Positions 14,201 through 27,500 of a DNA stretch of 64,000 nucleotides are shown here, piece by piece. Within the stretch, counting starts at the first letter, position 1, and each line of letters begins with the position of its first letter. Both the position numbers and the translations under genes were made by a program. The notes under the pieces are model-generated. The model was not told the origin of the DNA and made no database searches. It was given only the letters and a program-made list of their open reading frames with translations. The DNA comes from Ctenosaura bakeri (lineage: Eukaryota > Chordata > Lepidosauria > Squamata > Iguanidae): the NCBI GenBank assembly GCA_948474755.1, contig CAOLHI010001315.1, positions 62,001 through 126,000 on the forward strand, read 5' to 3'.

Positions 14201-17200
14201 AAAAACACTTCCTAAGTGACTTGTTCTGGTCATTCTCTTGGACTAACTAAAAGGTGTCACAGCCCAGAAGAAAAGCTCTCAAAGATTGAGGCCTTCAGGG
14301 ACAGGAGCTCCAAGGAGGACCAAGAAACAGTCCCTTATCCTTCTCAATTGAGACCCTATAACTTATTCACTTGATTGATTTCCATGTCACATTTTGGCCT
14401 TTGACTCCAAGGGATGGACCTCAACGTCCACCAATGAGTTGGGTGGCACTAAAGAGCATTTCACAAAGCTGGACTCACCAGTAGAAGGACTTGGAGGTCC
14501 TAGAAGACCTGCCTATAAAAGTTTGCCAGTTGCTCTTGAGTAGTACAGTCAGAAATCCACATTCACTAGGGTTAGGGTTGCAGGCCCCCTCAAAAATGGA
14601 AAAATTGCAGATATCAAACTGTATATGTGTGTCTATGGGAGGGGGGCTGAGGCATGGTGGGGAGAGTGGGCACCCAGAGTCCAAACCAGGTCAGGAAAAG
14701 GAAAGGGAAAGAGGGTGGGTCAGCGTTTTGGCTCCATACTTCCTCCCACTCACCCATCTCCTTCCTTGGGTGTCAAGGAGCCATGAGGAGAGGGTTTGTG
14801 GTGCTGAGAAATTGGGCTGTGATCTGTCCTTAGATGGCCGGGCAGTGGCTAGTAGAGGAGAAGGACCAAGGGTGGGTTTTTAAAGGCTGCATGGCCTGAC
14901 TGGAGCTGCCAAGAGGGAAGGTTCCCCAGGAAAAGAAGTACCTGAGATGGTGGGCAGGCATCGGAGAAAACTGCAAATAATCAAATCTGCAAAAGTCCAG
15001 CAGGCCTACCCAATCTAGTTTTAATTGTGCTTTTAATTGTATTTTTAATTGTACTTTTAACTATATTTACTTGTACTTTTAACTATTACATATTTTAATT
15101 ATAATATATTGTATCAATTGTTCCATGTGTATTTTAAGTATGACTTTTAATTCCATCTATTCTGTACCACGCCTGAGCGGCAGGTAATAAATAAAATTTA
15201 TTATTGTTATTGTTGGTGGTGGTGGTCAAACCCACAAATGTGGAGGGATGACGGTACTGAGCAAACTTTGACTTTCCATTTTGGCTGCAAAATTGCTGTC
15301 CATGGTCCTGAATCTGCGCCATTGTCCTAAGTCAGGAACTGTGGCTCCATCCAGAGTGCTGATCTGCTCTCTGTCTCAGATCCACATCTGCCCTGCCTTG
15401 GCTCAAGTCTCCTTGCCTAGTAGGAACACTGGACAAACTAGGAAAGCTACTTTGAACTTCTTAGACTAATGTGGATAACGGACAGATACAGATCTAAGTT
15501 CTCTTTCATTCCCAACTGGAGTAGTTCCACCAGTCTGGGGTTAACAGATGTGGTTCAAGAAATTTTGAATTAAACCAAAACTGGAGAAACAAAATATAAG
15601 CTGCAACTTGCTATGAATCACAAGGGGGGAAAAAACAATCCACGTTTTTAGAAGTCTTAAAATGCTTATGCAAAATGTTGAAATTCAGAATTTGTGGGTT
15701 TCCAAGAAAAGGAGATCTTTACGTGTATCCTTACTACACAGCATTGTGATGCCACTTTAAGTGTCATGGCTCAGCCCCATGGAACCCTGGGATTTGTAGT
15801 TCTGTGAAACCTTCAGAATTCTCTGCTGGGGAGCTCCTCTTGGGGCTGTTGTTCAGAGGAGTCCCCTAAAGTTCTTTAGTAGCAGAAAAGTCACCCTTAG
15901 CAATTGACAAACCCTAGGATCCCATACAATGGAGCCAGGTCACTTAAAGTGGAATCAGAGTGTTCCAACAGATGATCCTTGTCTTGCTCCAAGGCTTGTA
16001 GTCTGTTCAAAGCCTTCCCAAACAATTTCCATCTGTAGTAGTTCAGGACAGGGATGTTAAGTTTTGCAAATTTCGTTCTTGCAGACAAGAACAAATAGTA
16101 TGACCATTTTTCTCCCCACTGCAAAAAAACTTGTGGACAACTTTTCCAAACAGTTTTCAAAAACTGTTAGCCACTTGGAAGAGCAACATTGCTGCACCGG
16201 AAATAAAACTTTTGTGCAGAAAACTATTTCCTGAGTGGGGGAAATCACATGCATGTTTCATGCAGAATAAGCCCTCAACTGCAAAGATAGTTGGCCATCT
16301 TCTCATCTAGATTTCCTGACACTCAAGAAACCAAGAGCTAGGCCATTTCTGCACTAGAATGCTATAGCGCTATTATTCTACTTGCAACATCCTACGAAAT
16401 CCTGGGGTTTGCAGTTTCGGGAGGGGCCGTCTGGCCCCTCCTAAACTGCAAACCCCAGGATTCTGTAGGATGTTGCAAGTGGAATAATAGCACTATAACA
16501 GTCTAGTGCGGAAATGGCCCTAGTGTGGTGTAGTGGTTTGAATGGTGGACTATGACCCTGAAGACAAGGGTTTCATTCCCCACTTGGCCATGGAACCCCA
16601 CTGGGTGACCTTGGGCACATCACAGACTCTCAGCCCCCAGAAAACCCCATGATAGGTTTGTCTTAGGGTCACCATAAATCAGAATCGACTTAAAGGCACA
16701 CAACAACATATATAAAGATGGAGATCCAGCATGATATAGTGGTTTGAGCATTGGATTATGTCTCTGGAAACCAGGATTCAATTTCCCCACTGGATGACCT
16801 TGAGCGCATCACACACTCTCAGCCCCAGAAAACCCCACGATAGGTTTTCTTTAGGCCACCATAAGTCAGAAATGACTTGAAGGCACACAACCAACTCCAC
16901 CACAACAGCAGCAACCCTATTTTCTACCATTTTTCTAATATCAAATATTCTTTCCAGTTCTACTTCACAGGAAATACAGAGGAAATACAGAGGAATGGAA
17001 TGCCAAGCAAAAGCTCACCTTGAAGCAAATCCAGCACAGTTTTCACTACCCCATTGACAAGTGGGCAGAGCTGCAAGAAGAAAAAGAAGAAAACAACATC
17101 ACCAGGGTGATCTTCGGCCAGCAAGAACTGCAAGCGACCCTAAATGAGCCCGTGAGAACAGCAGCAGTAGCATCAGACCTTCACTGAAGTCCATAAAAGT

Positions 17201-18496
17201 CCCACAATGTCTGGCGCAAACTCTTAACTTATCAAAACGTTTCAGCTGGCTGGAAGTTAAGCAAAATAGTGGGGCGGGGTAGGGAGAGGTCTTGTTAGAA
17301 AACCCAGGTCTATGGATGGCAGTCCCACCTTTCTAAGGATCATATGCCAGCAATGAAAATCCAGCTCCTTGAGGGCAAAGGCCTCCTAAGGCTTTCAGGA
17401 ATGGACTAGAGGGGCTTTTCACAGTGCGCTCTCCTCTTGCTTTTTTAAAATTTCCTCTCTTTCTCTAAAACAAGTGAATTAAGGCCATTGCTGGGGTGGG
17501 GAAATCATGACCTCCAACTCCACCTTAAGCCTCCAATGGCCTCCTACCCTCCAAAAATGATTATTTTTAAAAACTCAAAATCCTCACTCTCCTTCTGGGC
17601 AGCATGGGGCTATGATTCTGCCATGTTTTGGAGAGGGGGAGTCCCAACTGTTTTGGGCCAGGGGGTAGTTTTTCAAAACCATAAATGACTTCTACTTTAC
17701 TTCATGGATTGGAAATGGTGGCCAACTGGTCCTCAAAAAACCTTAAGGATGGAGACGGAGGAGACAGATGACAAAATTGCCCTAGGCTCCCATGCCCCCT
17801 TAGAAGGTGAACAAGGTTTCCAAATGATTCAGTTGCTCCACTATTCAGTAGCAAGATGGGATTTATCTGTGTGCTGATTCACCCATCAACAATTGATCCA
17901 CAGGCTATGCTCTGTGTGGGATTAACCAACAGGGTCTGAGCCTTCAGTTGATTTGGTCTCAAGATGGCCCTTGTCTTCTTCAAGAGATCTCACCTCTTTT
18001 TGCAGGATGTTGGGCAGCGTCTTCTCCAATACGTTCGTCACCAACCGCACAAGGTCATTGACAGCTTTTAGCAGAGGCGCTTTGCTGGAACAAAGTGGGG
18101 AGAAGAAGTCCAGTTCAGGGAACAACACTCGGAACAACCACCACCGGTAATTTGTCTTTATGTCCCTCCTTTTTCCCAGCCCAGGATCCAAAGCAAACTA
18201 GAAAGGTTGAAACAGATACAGCTAAACGTGGATATCATGCAAAGGTTAAAAATGTAATTGGTCTAACAATAGAATTAAAAGCAGTTAAGGGCATGACCAT
18301 TAAAAAAAAAGCAAACAACAAACGAATAATACAGGCTCCTTTGCCCTAAAGCAGTCATCCGCTCCAAGTCCAGGCAGAAGAAAAAATGTCTTCACCAGCC
18401 TGTGAAAGGATAGCAAGGAGGGTTCCAGATCTAATTTGTTTTTAATTGTATCTATGTTGTACTCCACCTTGAGCCTTGGGTAGAGACAGGTAACAA

Positions 18497-18537
<41 letters not shown>

Positions 18538-21500
18538 TATTGGGAGCAGCCACCAAGAAGGCCCTCTCCTGTGTTCCCACCAGATGTACCTGTGAAGAGG
18601 GTGGGATAGGCAGAAGGTCCTTCCCAGAAGATCTCAAAAAACAAGGAGGCTCATTTAGGGAGATAACAGTCCTTTAGATTACCTGGACCTGAGCTGTATT
18701 TACGTTTATGTAAATTCCAGCCAAACAACATCCACCAGTTGAGCTCAATAGAATCCCAAGTTGAACTCCTTTTCTGCCATCTTTCTAGATTCAAATGTTT
18801 TCTCTTTTGGTCTGACTTCAGTTACTAGTCGCAACCAGACCTAACTACTGCACCACGCTCCCATGTCCGTCAGGGTAGGCGTTGTGACTTGATGGTTGTG
18901 TGGTTAGCACTTATGTAACTCCCATTGATTCAACTCATGGTGGAGCGTGGTTGGGTAGTTTCGGTACTGGAGTAGCACTCTGTGAGGCACAGGTTCAAAT
19001 CCAGCTCAGTCATGGAAACCCCCTGGATGGCCTTGAAGGGAGTTTGGGTCCAGCTCTTTGGATAGTACCTTTAAAGTTCAGACTAGACTAGAACCCAGAA
19101 TAGAATAACCACTCAGCTGTGGACCTTCTGATCAAATTAGGAAAATATAAAATCTGTGATTTTATATATTGCTTTTGTTTTCATATACTTGTCAGGAGTG
19201 TCCTAGAACACTTCCGCACGACATTCTTATAGCGTGATGATTCCACTTTCAACCTCCTATGGAATCCTGGGGTTTGCAGTCTCGGGATGGGCCGGGCCCC
19301 CCTCCCAGAACTGCAAACCCCAGGATTCCATAGGAGGTTGAAAGTGGAATCATCGCGCTATAAGAGTGTCGTGCAGAAATGGCCCTAGTCTCTAGGGCAG
19401 CAACAAAAAAACGAGCTTCCAAAGGATGACATATGGAGGTTGGGACTAACTTGTGGTCTGCTGCTGCTCCAGTGACCAGGACACTAATGGCTTCAAATTT
19501 CTGGAGAAGATATTCCACCTAAACATTAGGAGGAACTTCCTGATGGTAAGCTCAGTGCAAGAGTGGAATATGCTGCTGCCTCAGTGGGGTGGGGTGGGGT
19601 CTCCTCTTTCTTTGGAGCTTTTTCAACAGAGGCTGGATGACCATCTGTCAAAGGGAGGGCTTCAATGGTGTCCTCCTTTATGGAGGAATGGGGCTAGACT
19701 AGACAGCCCTTCTGGTCTCTTCCAACTCTATGATTCTATGATTCTGTGATCCCCCAAGAGCATCTGTCAGTTGGGTAGCCAACTATCTTAATATATTAAA
19801 TACATATTAATACATATGGTATAGCATATAATTAATAATTATATATCTGCAACTATTGCTGAAAGAAGGAGAGGGGAGGGGAGAGGAGGCCATTCTCACT
19901 TGTTCAGGAGTGTGATTCTGATATGACCGGGGTTATTCTGGCAATTCCCAAGGATCAGTCTCATCCGACCGTCTCTCGGGTCATTGAAGATCTGGAGTCC
20001 AGCCTGAATATCCAGGTACAGTTTCAGATGAAGAAGATTGCCCAGATTTAAAGGTCTAAAAACAAGAGGGAAAAAAGATACATAAATGCCCAATAAAGTA
20101 GGTAGCGAAGGGAAGTTATGATCATAGCAATAGGGTCAGAAATCATGACTTAAGTAGCAGTTGGAATACAAAACAGCTGCGATTGAGTAATTCTAGGTAA
20201 CTGCTCTGTATTCCTGATTGCAACTTAGTCATTCCCATGCCAGTAGGTAGAGAATCTGCACTGAATCCAAAATTCAAAGAGGAATCCAATCTGTTGAACT
20301 TACTTTGGGGAAAATGTTCAGCACCTTGGCTAGCTCCTTTAATATTCAGGATGAAATTTAGTGAAGTAGAGTCAGCCCTCACATTCACCAAGGTTAGGGG
20401 TGCAGCACCCCCACAAAAGGGGGAAAACCACAAATTTCAAAATGATTGTGAGTGTGTGTGTGGGGGGGGAGGAGGACAAGACATTGGGGGTGGGGAAACA
20501 GGCATCCAAGGTTCAACCCAGGTCATGAAAAGGAAAGGGAACCTTGGCTAAATGAGGTCTGATGGGATCCGACCTCCACCTCTTGTGTTGGCGGCTAGAC
20601 ATTTTCATGGACTGCTACTCCTGCTTTGTAAGTTTAACAGGCTCTCTTCCTTGTAATGTTGCACAAGAATAAACCTGTGTGTTTATTACACACAACCAGG
20701 ATGGTTGTAATGGTTTGGGTGTTCAACTAGGAGTGGCTTTGGGAGCTGTGTGTGTTTAGTCTGGAGAAGAGAAAGCTAAGAGGTGACATGATGGCTACGT
20801 TTAAATATTTTAAAGGACATCATATGGGGCAAGCCTATTTTCTGCTCCTCCAGAGACTAGGACATGAAGCAGCGAATTCAAATGATAGGAAAAGAAATGA
20901 AAATGAGAAGAAAGAATGCACTGCTGCCTGGGAGTGTGATGGAATCTCTTTCTTTGGAGGTTTTTAAAGAGAGGCTGGATGGGCATCTGTCAAAGGGAGG
21001 ACTTGGATTGTGAGTTCCTCCATGGCAGAATGGGACTGGACTGGGTGGCCCCTGGGGTCTCTTCCAACTCTGTGATTCTGTGGTTCTGTGGGTCGGTGGC
21101 CCTATACATCCTCTCTCTTGCCCATTTCCTCCCTTGGGTGTGGGAAGGCCTTGGGAGAGGGTTTGTGGTGCTGAGAAATCGGGCTGCGATCCATTCTTAA
21201 CTGTCCGGGTAGTGGCTGTTGTCGGAAGAGGAGGAAGAGAGGGATCAAAGGTGGGTTTTTAAAAGGCTGTGTGGCCTGATCAGAGCCACCAGGAGGGAGG
21301 CCTCCTTGAAATAGGGGAGCAGGGGTTGGAGAACTCACAAATAATCAGACTCATGAAAGTCAAAGCCCAGGGCACATTTAACAAAATAGCTGATACAGAA
21401 TGCTAGCTGAGTGGTTTATTTTCCCTGTAAGAATGGTTGACGGTGGAGCAGACTGCCTTGTGGGTGTGGGATGGACCCTCCTTCTTTGGAGATCTTCACA

Positions 21501-24500
21501 AAAAGGTTGGATGGTCAGCTCTTAGGAGCTTCAGCAGGGAATTCCTTCATGACAGGGGATTGGGCTCGTTGGGCCCTGGGACCTCTCCCCATTCTCTCAT
21601 TCTATGGGCCTTTGGGAGATGGGCGTACCTGGCCCTTTTCCACATGAAAGCTCACTGGGCTGGACTTCTTTTACACACACGTGCATGTGCTCACACGCCA
21701 ATGCATCTTGCTTCATTTCTATCCTTCTGGAAACCCCAGGTCCCATTTCTGTGCTCCAGGCCACCCTCCCGTTCCACCATCCACCCTTGAAAGTGCAATG
21801 GAAAACCCACTCACAGCCTCAGTTCGATTTCCACATCTGCTGGGATGATCAAATAAATACGTTTTTCAGCTGCATCAAAGCGGATGTCAAATTTGAGCAG
21901 CTCCACATTCTTGATTTTCAGTCTGTTCATAAAGGAGAAAGAGGAAGTCAGCAAGGCCCCCAGAGGCAACATCAGTTCTCTGGACACGTCCTTCCTTTCC
22001 CTCAAATCCCACATTATTTTAATTTTATTATTTTATTATTTTATTTTACTATATCTCATTATTCTTTTGGCCCTGTGCTCAAGAGCTTCCAACAGAGATT
22101 TTTCAGAATTAAAGACTCATTAAAGGAAAGACGTCCAGCTCTAATCTGAGAAATCAGAGATGGCACCTGGGTTGGTTTTGGTGACCCGTCACATGAAGGA
22201 AAAACACTTTGCTCATGTTCAGTGGTACTCTTTGCTTATATTCTTGCTTCTCTATGAGCTGCCTCCCAGACTCCCTCTGTGATGCCACCTCTCTCTCCAT
22301 CTTGAAATCCTTCCTCCAGAATGAGATCTTGGCACAATCCTCATGCGCTATGGCAAAGGGGAGGAAACCACAACCTACTGGCTGCATGTGGCCCCAGTCC
22401 TCACTTTGGTTAACTCTGAATTCCCCTGTCACTACTCCCAAGACCCCTGCACACACACACACACAAAATTCCCAGAATAAAAATGGCTGTGTTTGGGGGG
22501 GCATTTTTCCATCCAAAAACATGGCAAATTTGCCAAAGACTCCCCCCAAACATGCCACTTTGCTTTTTACCACCACTTCCAATCCTCTCCCACCAGCCTT
22601 AATTTGGGCTGTGGATCAGCTAAAAATGGTGACTGGGAGTGGCTGTGATTTTGCGCCCCTTTTGATGCACCCCAACACACTGGAATGGCCCACATAGGCA
22701 TTTCAGGAGTAACCCATGTAGTTGCCCACCTCTACCTTTGAGTAGCCGGTCACAAGTGTGACCGACATTGCTCACGAGTCCAAAATGGCAAACCCAAATG
22801 GTCAAAGACCCGGAAACCCTGAAGCCCACTGAGGAGTGGCTTAGGGATCGGGGGATGTTTAGCCTGAAGAAGAGGGGGTGGACATGCAAGCCAGCCCTAT
22901 GTTACAATCTAGCCTGAGCATCACTCTAGCTTTGGGAGCTAACGCACAGCCCCTCCTTTGAAACAAAATGGAGGTGAAGAGTGCAGAAATATCTGGTCTC
23001 ACACGAATGTCTCTGTGAGGTTCTGCGGGTCACAAGGTGGAATCCTCTTTTCTCAGAAAGATGCCCTATTTGGTAGCTCTGTCTGGGGAAGAGGAAAGGC
23101 TGCAAATCCAGGACAGTTATGCTCACCCCAAGATGTTGCCAAGCAAGTTGTTCACAACATTTCCTACCAACGGAAGTCCTCCCAGAAAGCCACCTCCACC
23201 ACCTTGCTTGATGTTGCTTTTCAATGTGTCCTGCAGGGGCAGGTTTTGGATACGTCCTTTTATCGCCTGGCTGTCTAGCCGTGCTGAAATCACTGAAAGC
23301 AAGCAATGGAAACCACATTAGAAACTGCCACCCAAAAGGCCTGGGGAGATAAGGGTGCGGAGGGAGTTCACATGAGAGGTGAAATCTGAACTCAATGGCC
23401 TTCCAACTCTATCACGGTATGATTGTATGGTATGATTGCCAACTGGGCCTGCTTTAAAGGAAGACTGGATAAAGTCTTCACGGAGAAGGTGATGCTGAGA
23501 TGTCCAGCATGTACTTATGTCTCCCAGTGCCACCCCCTCAAGCCTTCATTTTAAGAAATGCAGCCTCCCCACCATGGCCATTTCTGTGTTGTTGGAGAGC
23601 AGGGAGACCAACCGAGATGCTTCCAGACATTTTCCTGCAGTGGGATGCACTGCAACAGGCATCCCACAGGGATTCAGAAGTCCTCTGCCGATGATATTTC
23701 TTGCTTAAAAGGTGGGGATTTGAAAAGTGATTTTTGTTTGTTGCATGGTCAGTAAAAAATTCTGACCCTCACATAGATACAAAAAGTGAGCTGGATAGTG
23801 TAAGTCCAACAATGAGCTAACATTATGGCAGCCAAGGTCTTTTTTCACATTTTACAACAATAGCGGTTTGATACCACCTTAGCTGCCATGGTTCCACCTT
23901 GCAGAATCCTGGGATTTGTCATTTTGTAGGGCATTCCACATCCTCTGCCTGAGAGCTCTAGTTCCTTTCCAGATTTCAAATCCCAGGATCCTGTGGGATA
24001 CAGCTGTAGCAGCTGAAGTGATATAAAGGTGCTATTATTGGGTGGTCTCAAAAAGACCTCAAGCAGCCAGGGGCTGGTGGTTGGGATGGACAGATGTCCC
24101 CTCCAGCACCAGCACCTGGGGGTGCCAGTTGTCAAAGAAGGAAAGATGGATGCTGCCATTTCCTTCATGTCCTGTTGGTGGGCTTCCTTCAGGCAACTGG
24201 CTGGCCATAGTGTGGACACAATATGGCTCTTTGAGAGGACGGGATGCAGAGAAAAGACAAAGGCCATTTCCGCATGACGTCGCTCTCCAGTAATGGGGAC
24301 ATGTTGCTGGCAGTCTGCAAGTCATGCTTTTATGTGACATCATTGTGGTCCCGCTGCCCACGCATCCCCACCCCTCAAAATAATAGGATATTCAATTACT
24401 GGGGAAAAAATCCACTAACGGCCCCCAATCACGTGATGCTCCAGTCCCCGGTGGAAATACCCTGCCCTCCTTCTTGCTGCTAGGCCTCGTTTCCTTAGCA

Positions 24501-27500
24501 ACCGGCCTGAGCTCTCTGGCTGAGAATTCTAAAGGACCCTCCCTGAACTGGGAGAACTGCAGAAAGGGAGGAAGTGCGATTTAGGTGCTTCTTTCCCCAG
24601 TGCAGCACAGGCCCAGCTGTACTACGGAAGGAAGGCACATGCCGCTCATGCTACCCTTCCACAGGCAGCTGGCTGGGTGCGGAGGAAGCGTTTGCATCGC
24701 ACTCCCATCCAGCCGGTGGCACTGCCAGGATCACAATGGAACCATGACAGAGACGGCTAAGGTGTGGAAATGGCCAAAGCTTCAGGGTCTCGAAAAAAGA
24801 TGATTTTATTCTTCCAATTAGCCCAACTTGTTTCAGCCTGGTAATATTTAATGGTCTTCTTCAGGGGCTGATGAAAGATGAAAGAAAGAAAAAGGACAAT
24901 ACGTAAACAAGAAAAATTGTTTTAAAGTTGCATTCCAAGTTATATTTTGTTTTCGTATAAGGTTATCTGGGTTGATAAGTAGTTTTAAAATGGAAGCAGT
25001 TTGCCTGCAAGATATATGTACACATAACTGATAACAGCAAATTGTAACTAGTCTCCTGTTATAATTTGTGTGTGTGCATTTATTGCTCCCTTTTTTATTT
25101 TATTTTTTACTAGTGTTGCCTGGAATTTTATTTTCTCAATGATAATACTTGTTAGAAAGATTTGAGATCCCGTGTCTGTAATTCCTCAATCAGCCTTGTT
25201 CAGTGCCTGTAATTTTTCCTCGTATCCTCCAATCCAATCTATATTCAGAGTTCTTAACATACAGAGGTTGGGTTCCGGAGGAAATACCCTGCCCTCCTTC
25301 TTGCTGCTAGGCCTCGTCTCAGTAGCAACCGGCCTGACTGAGAATTCTAAAGGCCCCTCCCTGAACTGCCAACCCCAGGATTCCATAGAATCTTCACAGC
25401 CAGCCAATCGTATGAGGTCTTCGCCTGCCTGCCTGCCTGAGACAAACAAACTAACTCACTCACAAACTTTGACTTTTATATAGTAGAAGATCAGCCTCTG
25501 AAGAAGGCCATTAGATAAGACTAGGCCAAAAAGTGTTGGGCTAATTGGAAGAATAAAATTATCTTCTTCTGTTATCACGGTTATGATATGTCAGGTGAGA
25601 GCACTAGATATCCTTTTGATATCAAATAATTTGGCCTTTGCTTGACCTTTCTCTGCCACCCTTCTCCACGTGTTTGCAGAGGTCCACCGGACAAGCATGT
25701 ATTGGGCGCGGCCGTTAATGGTTGTACATTCCAAAACCTCATTCAGGCAGGCAACTTAAGCCTCTCCGATGCTTTAGGGAAAAACCTCCCTGCAAACCGG
25801 CTTTGCTTGGCGCATATCCACACAAAGCCACTCGATCAAGAGCCAAGTCATTTCTTTATATCGGGCCATCAACGTACTGGCCACGCTATTGTCGTTAAGA
25901 GCTAAGCTAATCATACAAAACCTGACCTTTTCCAACTCCTTTGTCCAACTCCAAATTTCCTTTGTTCTCACCGAGCATAGCATAGCCTGTAGGTAAAATC
26001 CACCCTATAAAAAGTCCCCACTTTTGGGACTTCCTTGGATCACTCCTGAATTCCATCCAGCCTTGCTGCCGCTGTGTTTGGCGAGCTGTCCCCTCAGTTC
26101 TCAACAACTGAGTCTGCCTCCCTTCTTGGAATACTTTGGATCACCCTGGACTTCCATCCCGTCTTGCTGCAGGTTGTCTAAGGAAACTCCCCTCAGCAAA
26201 CCATGCTGAGCTTTCTCTCCCGGAACCCTGTCTTTCTCTCCAGGACTACGAGACCAGATGTCGTATCACCCATTCCCTAAGTTCTCCATTTCTGCTTCCA
26301 AGTTAGCTAGTGTGTGTGTTGTTTTATTTGCTGTTTATCTTCCAATAAAACTGTTATTTTCGTCACTTTTAAACTTGCTTGCCTGCTCTCTGACCTGAAG
26401 CCGTAGACATTGGGTTAAAGATCCTTGCTAAAGTTTTCCTGCCTCTCGTTTAGCCAAGAGAGTGCTCAAGCTAAATTCCCCCAACTTGTGTTTTTATTTG
26501 GTAACTTGGGTGCCCCTCCCGGGACCCCCAACATACAGGGTAACACTCCCCCCCTCGAGACTTTGTCTCTTCTCTGTGTGCCTTCTGTTGAATGCCACCA
26601 GTCCTCGTTGCTTGTCTTTCTCTTTGATACGACCCAACGTGGCTCAGTTCCTAAGAGGCAAGACGGTGCTTCAGTGGCAACCCCCCAACGCATCTTCCTC
26701 TTCCACCCACCACCCACTGCCTGGGGTGATGCAGAAAAGAAAAATGGGCAAACTGCTGGTAGGAACGGACCCTGGGAGAGGTATCGCTGGCGTGATTTGG
26801 TCATACAACAAACGGCTTCGACTTACAGCGTTGGAACATTTCTGCGCTGAGTCTGGTGGTGGCTTGGGGGTTGACCATGCCTTGGGATTTCTGGGCCAGC
26901 AGCCCAAAGAGAAGGGCAAGAACCACGGCGGGACGCATCTTCCGTTCCCGGACCTGTGGAGAAAGGCTGTATGTCAGATATATCCCAAGAGAGGAAAAAA
27001 GGAAAAAAAAAACTTGGAAGTGTTACTTATTTCCATTTCCCCCCATTACTAAGAAACTTAGCAAGAGGTGAGATGAAAGCCATGTTTAAATATTGGAAAG
27101 GAAGTCATATGAAAGATGGGGCAAGGTTGTTTTCTGCTGCTCCAGAGACTTGGGCCTTTTCCGCACTAGACTGTTAATAGCGCTATGATTCCACTTTCAA
27201 CCTCCTATGGAATCCTGGGGTTTGCAGTTTCGGGAGGGGCCAGCCGGCCCCTCCCGAAACTGCAAACCCCAGGATTCCATAGGAGGTTGAAAGTGGAATC
27301 ATAGCACTATTAACAGTCTAGTGCATTAATGGCTTTGGTGATTTATCACACAAGGCAGGTAAATCACAATTGCAGCAGGACAATAGCGGCTTTGGCCGGG
27401 ACTTACCACATGCCTTCATTCCTCTTCTGTTGTTCTCCTAGTGAGAGACTATTTGAAAAGTGTTTCATTATTGACCTTCTTTGGGAGGAAAAAACCACTT

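Noticed and set aside
21604..22149. 181-codon plus-strand frame
   Set aside because: It crosses gene A exon 3 antisense and intron sequence, with no recognisable domain.
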